DNA from: Pseudoalteromonas amylolytica
GTDB lineage: Bacteria; Pseudomonadota; Gammaproteobacteria; Enterobacterales; Alteromonadaceae
Assembly (NCBI RefSeq): GCF_001854605.1
Contig: NZ_MKJU01000006.1
Location: 124,001-188,000, forward strand
Direction of reading: 5' to 3'
Length of the DNA: 64,000 nucleotides
Positions 56,870-64,000 of the stretch are shown here, one piece after another. Numbering within the stretch: position 1 is the stretch's first letter; each line of letters opens with the position of its first letter. The notes beneath the pieces were generated by a model that saw only the letters and a list, made by a program, of their open reading frames with translations, had not been told where the DNA came from and ran no database searches. The translations under genes and the position numbers were made by a program.

Positions 56870-58680
56870 ACAATAGAGGAAAAATAGTCACGAGCCTAAT
56901 CACCTGGCGTTTTGCTCTGGTGTGTTGTTTATTAGTTTTGGTATTTATTACACTTGTGGCACGTGCCGCCTATTTGCAGGTGATAGAGCCAGATAAAGCG
57001 CGTGAAGAGAATGCCAAACGTACGGTAAGGGTAGAAAAGCTCAAAGTACAACGGGGCATGATCTTTGACCGCAACGGCAAGGAGCTTGCCGTGAGCGTGC
57101 CTGTGGTTAGTGTCTATGCGGACCCATTAGCGTTGGATAAATCAATCGCCAAAAAAGTGTTAAAAACGGCACGTAAAAATGGTGAAGACCACAAAGCGCT
57201 GGCTGATAACGAACAGGAAATGGCGCGCCGTAAACAACAATGGTACGAAAACGAATTACGTTGGCGTGAATTGGCGGATGTACTACAAATCAAAAACTCG
57301 GATGTAGATACACGCTTGCGCAACGATCCCAGCAGGCGCTTTGTGTATTTAAAGCGTCAAGTCACTCCGGCGGTTGCTAATTATATTCGTCAACTTGGGC
57401 TGCCAGGTATTCATTTACTTGATGAGTCAAAACGTTTCTATCCAAGTGGTGAGGTAACCGCTCACATACTTGGTTTTACTGACATTGATGGTAAAGGTAT
57501 TGAGGGCGTTGAACGTTTATTTGAAACTGCACTCACTGGCGCTGAAGGTAAGCGCACCATTCGTAAGGATGCACAAGGTCGAGAAGTACAGGTGCTCTCC
57601 GAAGAGCAGCGCGTGGAACCTGAAAACATCGAGCTGAGTATTGATTTACGTATTCAAGCCATTGCTTATCGTGCGCTCAAAAGTGCGGTGCTCAGTTATA
57701 AAGCGACCTCAGGCTCAGCGATGGTCGTTGATGTTAAAACTGGGGAAGTGCTGGCAATGGTTAACAGCCCAAGTTTTAACCCCAATGATATGAGTGATGC
57801 TGCACCTTATAAACGTAGAAATCGAGCCATCACCGATTTATTTGAACCTGGCTCAACACTCAAACCACTGGCTGTACTGGCGGGTCTTGATTATGGCGCA
57901 ATTGAAGCTCAAGACACGGTTGATACCTATCCTGGATGGATGCGCTTAGGGGGCAGTTTAGTACAAGATACGCGTAACAATGGCGAGATGACGTTGCGTG
58001 AGATATTGAAGATATCCAGTAACATGGGAGTGGCAAAAATCAGTCAAATGCTGCCCAAAGATTATATGGTTGGCTTATATCAAAAAGTGGGTTTTGGTGA
58101 AGATACTGGCACTATGATGGTGGGAGAAAGTAGCGGATTGTTTTACCCCAACAGACGCTGGTCAGATTTTGAAATAGCAACATTAGCCTATGGCTACGCG
58201 GTATCCGCAAGCACCGCACAGATAGCACGTCTTTATTCACTATTTGGGTCTGGTGGTGTGCTAAGACCGCTGACAATTTTAAAGCAAACAAGCCCACCAG
58301 AGGGAGAGCGTGTTTTTGCTGAGGAAGATGTTCGTGCTGTGGTTGAGATGATGGAGTCCGTATTTGAGCGAGGTGGTACCGCTGAGAGTGTTAAAGTAGA
58401 TGGCTATCGTGCCGCTGGTAAAACAGGTACTTCAAAAAAAGCAATTGCAGGCGGCTATGGTGATGAATATGTGGGGTACTTTGCAGGTATTGCACCGGTG
58501 AGCGACCCTCGCTTAGCGGTTGTAGTGATGGTGAATGAACCCGGCGGCGATGTGTATTATGGTGGTCATACATCAGGCCCTGCTTTTGCAGAAATTATGT
58601 CTAATGCATTGCGTATTTTAAATGTAGCGCCAGACAAAGAGCGTGTAGCCTATATTTCGGAGCTTGGTAATGAGTCGTGA
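56866..58680 (+). CDS. ftsI: Penicillin-binding protein 3, FtsI
   Basis: The 604-residue septal transpeptidase. One N-terminal anchor (about 15-38), a dimerisation/pedestal region with RGMIFDRNGKELAVS, and the transpeptidase with active Ser in EPGSTLKPL (SxxK), SSNMG (SxN) and GKTGTSKK (KTG). Length is typical of gammaproteobacterial PBP3. GTG start, coupled to ftsL; its end overlaps murE. Confidence 0.96.
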   Translation: MNNRGKIVTSLITWRFALVCCLLVLVFITLVARAAYLQVIEPDKAREENAKRTVRVEKLKVQRGMIFDRNGKELAVSVPVVSVYADPLALDKSIAKKVLKTARKNGEDHKALADNEQEMARRKQQWYENELRWRELADVLQIKNSDVDTRLRNDPSRRFVYLKRQVTPAVANYIRQLGLPGIHLLDESKRFYPSGEVTAHILGFTDIDGKGIEGVERLFETALTGAEGKRTIRKDAQGREVQVLSEEQRVEPENIELSIDLRIQAIAYRALKSAVLSYKATSGSAMVVDVKTGEVLAMVNSPSFNPNDMSDAAPYKRRNRAITDLFEPGSTLKPLAVLAGLDYGAIEAQDTVDTYPGWMRLGGSLVQDTRNNGEMTLREILKISSNMGVAKISQMLPKDYMVGLYQKVGFGEDTGTMMVGESSGLFYPNRRWSDFEIATLAYGYAVSASTAQIARLYSLFGSGGVLRPLTILKQTSPPEGERVFAEEDVRAVVEMMESVFERGGTAESVKVDGYRAAGKTGTSKKAIAGGYGDEYVGYFAGIAPVSDPRLAVVVMVNEPGGDVYYGGHTSGPAFAEIMSNALRILNVAPDKERVAYISELGNES

Positions 58681-60142
58681 TATTAGCCAAGTGTTGAAAT
58701 GCTTTAACGTACAGTGCTGTGGTATCGTAGTGGCGCATTTACGCTTGGATAGTCGCCAAGTAAATGAAGGCGATGCATTTGTTGCATTGCGCGGCCATCA
58801 ACAAAATGGCGAAGATTATATTTTATCCGCACTTGAGCGCGGTGCTGTTTGTGTGTTGATCGATGAAAGCAGTGAAGTTGAAGTGGATGTGGATGAAACA
58901 TTACTAGTTCGCGTACCGAACTTGAACGCTCACATTGCCAAGATAGCCGCACAGTTTTATCAGTATCCCAGCACGCAAATGTGCACAGTTGGCGTAACGG
59001 GCACCAATGGTAAATCCACAACCACCACTATGATTGCCAATTTGGCGAAACAATGTGAACACCCATCCGCAATTATCGGGACTCTGGGTTATGGGCAACC
59101 TGAAAGCTTGACGCCGCTTGCAAATACCACCCCCTCCAACATAGACTTGCAACGCATCCTAGCCCAACTCGCACAGGTCAATAAGTTAGTGGCAATGGAG
59201 GTATCTTCTCATGGTTTAGTACAAGGTCGATTAAACGAAACGACCTTTGATGTTGCGGTATTTACTAATCTTTCTCGTGACCATCTGGACTATCACACAG
59301 ATATGGCAAGTTACGCCGAGGCCAAATTATCTTTATTCCAGCATCATCAACCAAAGTTCAGTGTACTCAATGCTGATGACGAATATACACAGCAGTGGCT
59401 AAATAAGTATTCTTTTAACAACCTAGTGGTATACGGTAAAAAGCCGCAGAGCCACGCTTTTAAAAACTTTGTATGGTTCGATGATGTGAAGTGTGATGCG
59501 CTGGGTTTTGAGGCCACAATCAGCAGCAGCTGGGGTAAAGGTAAGCTACGTGCGCCACTGTATGGTTTATTCAATATTTATAATTTAACTGCGGCTGTTG
59601 CAACGTTACTGACACAAGGCTTTGCATTAGATAAGTTACTTGCCGCTGCAGAAAGGCTACAACCTGTTGCAGGTCGTATGCAAGCGTTTCGCGTTGCTAA
59701 TAAGCCAACTTGCATTGTAGATTATGCGCATACACCCGAAGCATTAGAGTTAGCGTTACAAGCTTTACAGCAGCATGTGCCGGGCAACGTGATGTGCGTG
59801 TTTGGCTGTGGCGGTGACCGAGATAAAGGCAAACGACCACTAATGGCTCAGGCGGTGGAGCGCAACGCCGACCAACTGGTGATAACCAGTGACAATCCTC
59901 GCAGCGAAGACCCTAAGCAAATTATCGATGATGTTAAGGCTGGACTCAGCAATCCACAGTATGCTGTGTGCAAAATTGATAGGGCAGAGGCCATCCGCTA
60001 TGCCATTGAACACACACCAAAAGATGGTGTGGTGTTGGTTGCGGGTAAAGGGCACGAAGATTATCAAATAATTGGAGACCAACGTCTGCCATTTTGTGAC
60101 AGACGTTATGTGGAAGCAGTTTTACGGGAGAAAAGTGCATGA
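58670..60142 (+). CDS. murE: UDP-MurNAc-tripeptide ligase MurE (meso-DAP adding)
   Basis: A 490-residue Mur ligase that adds the third amino acid. P-loop GVTGTNGKSTTTT, the central domain YAHTPEALE, and the C-terminal specificity motif DNPRSEDP, the DNPR signature of meso-diaminopimelate enzymes. The ATG at 58670 has GGAG; the first 11 nt overlap ftsI. The next gene murF overlaps by 4 nt. Confidence 0.96.
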   Translation: MSRDISQVLKCFNVQCCGIVVAHLRLDSRQVNEGDAFVALRGHQQNGEDYILSALERGAVCVLIDESSEVEVDVDETLLVRVPNLNAHIAKIAAQFYQYPSTQMCTVGVTGTNGKSTTTTMIANLAKQCEHPSAIIGTLGYGQPESLTPLANTTPSNIDLQRILAQLAQVNKLVAMEVSSHGLVQGRLNETTFDVAVFTNLSRDHLDYHTDMASYAEAKLSLFQHHQPKFSVLNADDEYTQQWLNKYSFNNLVVYGKKPQSHAFKNFVWFDDVKCDALGFEATISSSWGKGKLRAPLYGLFNIYNLTAAVATLLTQGFALDKLLAAAERLQPVAGRMQAFRVANKPTCIVDYAHTPEALELALQALQQHVPGNVMCVFGCGGDRDKGKRPLMAQAVERNADQLVITSDNPRSEDPKQIIDDVKAGLSNPQYAVCKIDRAEAIRYAIEHTPKDGVVLVAGKGHEDYQIIGDQRLPFCDRRYVEAVLREKSA

Positions 60143-61530
60143 TCAAAGTAGATTTGGCTTGGCTTGCAGCGGTACTTGATACTCCCTTAAATGGGAAAAA
60201 TTTGGCAATTGCCAATATCAACACAGATACCCGAACCATCAATAATAATGACGTTTTTCTTGCACTTAGGGGGCCAAACTTTGACGGCCACCAGTTTGTT
60301 GAGGAAGCGAAAAAAAGCGGTGCAATAGCCGCGATAGTTGATACACCAGTTGCTTGTGATATCACACAATTAGTTGTACCAGACACTCGCTTGGCACTTG
60401 GAAAGATTGGCAAAGCGGTCATTGATAAAGTAGCCCCAAAAACCATAGCGATAACGGGCAGTGTTGGCAAAACAACCGTCAAAGAGATGTGTGCGGCCAT
60501 TTTAGCGCGTAAAGGTAAGGTGCTGGCAACAAAAGGCAACTTCAACAATGATATTGGCGTACCACTGACGTTACTGCGTTTGTGTGAAGACGATGAGTTT
60601 GCAGTCATTGAGCTGGGCGCGAATCACATTGGCGAAATTGCTTATACAACGTCACTGACCAGTCCGGATGTTGCTGTTGTGTGCAATGTCGCACCTGCGC
60701 ATATTGAAGGGTTTGGCTCTATTGAGGGGGTCGGAAAGGCCAAAGGTGAGATTTTTTCTGGATTAAAAAGTGGCGGTGTTGCTGTTTTAAATTGCGACTG
60801 TGAATTTGTTGATATGTGGCAAGAGGGTTTACATGACGTAACCACTAAGCGCTTCTCCTGCAGCCAAAACTTAGATATTTGGGCCGAAGAGGTCCGCTTG
60901 AACGACACCGCTCATGCTAGCTTTCTACTATGTACACATTCTGAAAAAGTCCCTGTACAGCTTGCTTTGCCGGGTGAGCATAATGTCACTAATGCCATCA
61001 TTGCCGCTGCTCTAACGACCGAGCTGGGGGCGACATTAGATGATGTTGCAGCTGCGCTTGAGGGGATGTCCCCAGTTAAAGGGCGGGTGAATCTAATTAA
61101 AGCGTCTACCAAGCTTAACGTGATAGATGATACCTATAACGCTAACGTGCGTTCCGTAAAAGCAGCCATCGATCTACTCATGCAGATGCCTGGATACCGT
61201 ATTTTAGCACTCGGTGATATGGGAGAGCTTGGTGAGCAGGCGCGTGAATATCATCAAGAAGTTGGTGAGTATGCTCAACAGCAAGGTATAGATGCGTTGT
61301 ATTCACTGGGCGTACTAAGTCGCCACAGCAGTGACGTGTTTGACCAACCAGAAAGACACTTTTCAACGAGAGAGCATTTATTAGAGGCACTACAGCAAAA
61401 ATTAAACACACAGGATGGGATATGCACTGTGTTAGTCAAAGGCTCACGAAGCTCACGTATGGAATTATTAGTCAAAGAATTAGTAGGCAGTGACCATAAC
61501 TCAGGCACTGATGGGGCCTCAGCATGTTAG
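60139..61530 (+). CDS. murF: UDP-MurNAc-tripeptide-D-Ala-D-Ala ligase MurF
   Basis: A 463-residue Mur ligase that adds D-Ala-D-Ala to the muropeptide. P-loop [39 protein letters not shown], and the C-terminal [15 protein letters not shown] with [10 protein letters not shown]. Overlaps murE by 4 and mraY by 7 nt. Confidence 0.96.
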   Translation: MIKVDLAWLAAVLDTPLNGKNLAIANINTDTRTINNNDVFLALRGPNFDGHQFVEEAKKSGAIAAIVDTPVACDITQLVVPDTRLALGKIGKAVIDKVAPKTIAITGSVGKTTVKEMCAAILARKGKVLATKGNFNNDIGVPLTLLRLCEDDEFAVIELGANHIGEIAYTTSLTSPDVAVVCNVAPAHIEGFGSIEGVGKAKGEIFSGLKSGGVAVLNCDCEFVDMWQEGLHDVTTKRFSCSQNLDIWAEEVRLNDTAHASFLLCTHSEKVPVQLALPGEHNVTNAIIAAALTTELGATLDDVAAALEGMSPVKGRVNLIKASTKLNVIDDTYNANVRSVKAAIDLLMQMPGYRILALGDMGELGEQAREYHQEVGEYAQQQGIDALYSLGVLSRHSSDVFDQPERHFSTREHLLEALQQKLNTQDGICTVLVKGSRSSRMELLVKELVGSDHNSGTDGASAC

Positions 61531-62606
61531 TTTGGTTAGCGGAATATTTAACTCAGTATTACAGTGGCTTTAATGTCTTTTCATATTTGACCCTAAGGGC
61601 GATTCTGGGAATTTTGACGGCGCTGTTCATTTCTTTATATTTTGGCCCCAAATTGATTGTGGCTTTGCAGAAAATGCAAATTGGTCAGACTGTACGCGAT
61701 GATGGTCCACAATCACACTTATCGAAATCAGGCACTCCTACGATGGGAGGACTACTGATATTAGCTGCGATTTTTACCAGCACGCTATTGTGGGGCGATC
61801 TAGATAATAAGTACGTTTGGGTAACGTTGTTTGTGGTTGGAAGTTTGGGGATTGTGGGTTTTGTCGATGATTACCGAAAAGTGATCCGAAAAGACAGCAA
61901 AGGCCTAATAGCCAGATGGAAATACTTCTGGCAGTCGGTGATTGCGATTTCAGTGGCAAGCTATATGTATTTTTCTTCCAGTTCAGCGGCAGAAACGACC
62001 CTAGTCGTTCCGTTTCTCAAGGAGGTTATGCCGCAACTCGGGCTGTTTTACTTAGTGATGTGTTACTTCGTGATTGTTGGCACTTCAAACGCAGTAAATC
62101 TGACGGATGGTTTAGATGGGTTGGCAATCGTACCCACTATTTTGGTTGCGTCAGCGTTGGCGATCATCGCTTATTTAACAGGTAATGTGAATTTCTCAAA
62201 TTATCTACACATTCCTCATATACCCTTAGCCAGTGAATTAGTCGTAGTCTGTACCGCTATTGTGGGTGCTGGGTTAGGTTTTCTATGGTTTAACACCTAT
62301 CCGGCACAAGTGTTTATGGGCGACGTAGGCTCACTGGCGCTAGGTGGCGCATTGGGCATTATTGCTATTTTGGTTCGCCAAGAGCTAGTACTGATGATTA
62401 TGGGTGGTGTGTTTGTGATGGAAGCCTTGTCGGTGATCCTACAAGTGGGCTCATACAAACTACGTGGACAACGAATATTCCGCATGGCACCGATACACCA
62501 TCACTATGAATTAAAAGGATGGCCAGAGCCCCGTGTTATCGTGCGCTTCTGGATTATTTCTATCGTTCTGGTACTTGCCGGACTTGCAACATTGAAGATT
62601 AGGTAA
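61524..62606 (+). CDS. mraY: Phospho-MurNAc-pentapeptide transferase MraY
   Basis: A 360-residue polytopic enzyme that makes lipid I from UDP-MurNAc-pentapeptide and undecaprenyl phosphate. Motifs: [18 protein letters not shown] (the conserved DDxxK type), [23 protein letters not shown], and the cytoplasmic [11 protein letters not shown]. It begins at ATG 61524 inside murF. Confidence 0.96.
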   Translation: MLVWLAEYLTQYYSGFNVFSYLTLRAILGILTALFISLYFGPKLIVALQKMQIGQTVRDDGPQSHLSKSGTPTMGGLLILAAIFTSTLLWGDLDNKYVWVTLFVVGSLGIVGFVDDYRKVIRKDSKGLIARWKYFWQSVIAISVASYMYFSSSSAAETTLVVPFLKEVMPQLGLFYLVMCYFVIVGTSNAVNLTDGLDGLAIVPTILVASALAIIAYLTGNVNFSNYLHIPHIPLASELVVVCTAIVGAGLGFLWFNTYPAQVFMGDVGSLALGGALGIIAILVRQELVLMIMGGVFVMEALSVILQVGSYKLRGQRIFRMAPIHHHYELKGWPEPRVIVRFWIISIVLVLAGLATLKIR

Positions 62607-63934
62607 TGCAGTATTTAAACGCCATCAGAAATAAAAACATTACTGTGCTTGGGCTGGGGGTAACTGGCTTAGGTATAGTGCGTTTTCTGCTGTCACATAA
62701 TATTGTGCCACGCATTGTGGATAGCCGTCCTGTGCCGCCTGGCGCACAGTGGCTTGCTGACAATGAGCCTGATTGTGAAGCGGTATTTGGTCCTCTGGCT
62801 GAAGCGGGTTTATCGAGCGCAGACATGATTATTATCAGTCCGGGGATCGCGCTGTATGAGGCCGCTGTTGCACAAGCCATTGCCGATGGCGTTGAAGTGA
62901 TTGGTGATATTGAGTTGTTTGCACGCCTAAATGACAAGCCGGTGGTTGCGGTGACAGGCTCAAATGGCAAATCTACCGTTGTGACGCTGGCGTCTCAAGT
63001 ATTGAATAAAGCTGGGATAAAAGTTGGACTCGGTGGCAACATTGGCACCGCTGCGTTGGATCTTTTAGACCAAGATGTTGATGTATTTGTACTAGAGTTG
63101 TCTAGTTTTCAACTTGAGACCACTCACAGCTTAAAATGCGCCAGTGCAATGATTTTGAACATTACCGAAGATCATATGGATCGCTATCCAAACTTTTCGG
63201 CATATTGTGAAGCTAAACAACGTATTTATCAGCATACAGAGCATTTGGTGTTCAACGCTAACGATGAGAACACATTTAGTAACTGCCAGCTAGGTGTCAG
63301 CGTGGCATTGGATAATGCCGATTACCAGCTTGTGACACATGATGGTGAGCGTTATTTTGCTGCTCATGGTAAAGCGCTGCTACCTGTTTCGTGCATGAAG
63401 TTGCAAGGCAACCACAACCAGTTTAATGCGTTGGCTGTCATGGCCTTACTTGCGCCATTTTCGTTGCCACTCGCTGCATTTGAACAGGCCTTTAGTGAAT
63501 TTAAGGGGCTTGACCACCGTTGCCAGCTTGTGGCGGATTACAAGGGGATTAAATATTTCAATGATTCTAAAGCGACAAATGTAGGAGCAACGGTTGCTGC
63601 GTTGGAGAGCTTAGCGACCACAGAGGGTAAGATCATCTTGATTGTCGGTGGCGACGCAAAAGACGCCGATCTTACGCCACTAGCTGGCCCTATGGGCAAA
63701 TATTGCAAAGCGATATATGGTTTTGGCAAAGATGGCTCGCTGTTTTTATCTATGCATCGCAACAGCCACTTGGTCGCGACATTAGAAGATGCGGTTAAAC
63801 AAGCGCAAGCCATCGCCAGCAATGGTGACTGTATTTTACTCGCCCCCGCGTGTGCCAGTATCGACATGTACCCAAATTACATGGCACGAGGCGAAGAGTT
63901 TTGCCGCTTAGTCGATGAGGTGACCAGATGCTAG
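62606..63934 (+). CDS. murD: UDP-MurNAc-L-Ala:D-Glu ligase MurD
   Basis: A 442-residue Mur ligase that adds D-glutamate. N-terminal UDP-binding GLGVTGLGIVRFLL, P-loop VTGSNGKSTVVTLAS, LELSSFQLE, NITEDHMDRY, and the C-terminal FNDSKATNVGATVAAL, LIVGGDAKDADL and LAPACASIDMYPNYMARGEEF. It overlaps mraY by 1 and ftsW by 7 nt. Confidence 0.96.
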   Translation: MQYLNAIRNKNITVLGLGVTGLGIVRFLLSHNIVPRIVDSRPVPPGAQWLADNEPDCEAVFGPLAEAGLSSADMIIISPGIALYEAAVAQAIADGVEVIGDIELFARLNDKPVVAVTGSNGKSTVVTLASQVLNKAGIKVGLGGNIGTAALDLLDQDVDVFVLELSSFQLETTHSLKCASAMILNITEDHMDRYPNFSAYCEAKQRIYQHTEHLVFNANDENTFSNCQLGVSVALDNADYQLVTHDGERYFAAHGKALLPVSCMKLQGNHNQFNALAVMALLAPFSLPLAAFEQAFSEFKGLDHRCQLVADYKGIKYFNDSKATNVGATVAALESLATTEGKIILIVGGDAKDADLTPLAGPMGKYCKAIYGFGKDGSLFLSMHRNSHLVATLEDAVKQAQAIASNGDCILLAPACASIDMYPNYMARGEEFCRLVDEVTRC

Positions 63935-64000
63935 CACTGTCACAACTGAACCTAAACTTTCAATTTAAGCAGTCCAATGCGCTATACGACATCCCACTGT
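63928..64000 (+). CDS. ftsW: Peptidoglycan polymerase FtsW, first 24 codons only
   Basis: The ATG at 63928 opens a frame to the window edge (MLALSQLNLNFQFKQSNALY, then DIPL), overlapping murD by 7 nt. The place in the dcw cluster and the N-terminus before the first helix fit FtsW, the septal glycan polymerase. Too little is seen for motif support. Confidence 0.82.
   Translation, partial: MLALSQLNLNFQFKQSNALYDIPL

Overview
The window is a stretch of a gammaproteobacterial chromosome, most likely a marine Alteromonadales of Pseudoalteromonas type. I base this on the E. coli-like housekeeping proteins, the moderate GC content, the cytochrome bc1 operon (petABC) beside sspAB, the secreted multi-domain chitinase, the TonB-dependent receptor, and the gene order murA-degS/degQ-zapG-zapE-rplM-rpsI-petABC-sspAB-dolP-diaA-yraN-lpoA-rsmI. 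The genus is inferred from these features, not proven.

Layout. (1) 1-6750: kdsD (runs off the left edge) and a Na/Ca exchanger on the minus strand; divergently, the lipid-asymmetry operon mlaFEDCB, ibaG and murA. (2) 6767-9927: DegS and DegQ envelope proteases and zapG, minus strand. (3) 10083-16533: zapE, rplM-rpsI, petABC and sspAB, plus strand. (4) 16589-20009: dolP, diaA, yraN and lpoA, minus strand, then rsmI. (5) 20983-34182: an accessory block made of a membrane-anchored CadC-like regulator, a very small secreted peptide and a plus-strand RiPP-like (ribosomally made, modified peptide) operon. (6) 34224-34627: rnpB (RNase P RNA) and its terminator. (7) 34832-54762: a second accessory block with an MBL/beta-CASP hydrolase, a large BNR/sortilin-like secreted protein, a TonB receptor plus PepSY protein, a frameshifted AztD-like zinc chaperone behind Zur-like boxes, a GH18 chitinase, an RhlE-type helicase, a cation/proton antiporter, an alkaline phosphatase behind a Pho-box-like array, and a GGDEF-EAL protein. 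(8) 55020-64000: the division and cell-wall (dcw) cluster mraZ-rsmH-ftsL-ftsI-murE-murF-mraY-murD-ftsW, cut off inside ftsW.

The most interesting part is 20983-34182. Three short open reading frames (57, 46 and 46 codons) share a leader of the form LKxI(A/S) and a GCxxC core; the last two are near-identical twins with a GCSSCC core. A structured 260-nt spacer follows. Then come three different radical SAM/SPASM proteins, each with its own N-terminal PqqD-like recognition domain, an ABC-2 type exporter (ATPase and two permeases) and a MacB/LolCDE-type transporter (ATPase and two FtsX-like permeases). There is no YcaO, LanB/LanM, lasso or C39 peptidase gene. Three precursors matched by three recognition-domain maturases suggests a multi-step or combinatorial Cys-based peptide system, which I cannot assign to a named RiPP family. 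The divergent regulator has a DNA-binding winged helix, one membrane segment and a large periplasmic beta-propeller-like domain. Downstream of it is a 47-residue secreted peptide with two cysteines that is easy to overlook.

Regulatory structure visible in the bases includes four 10-bp-spaced MraZ boxes, a three-repeat Pho-box-like array, paired Zur-like boxes, an inverted repeat that can pair the degQ start codon with its own leader, an rplM leader hairpin, and many intrinsic terminators. I saw no tRNA, 5S/16S/23S rRNA, CRISPR array, transposase or prophage.
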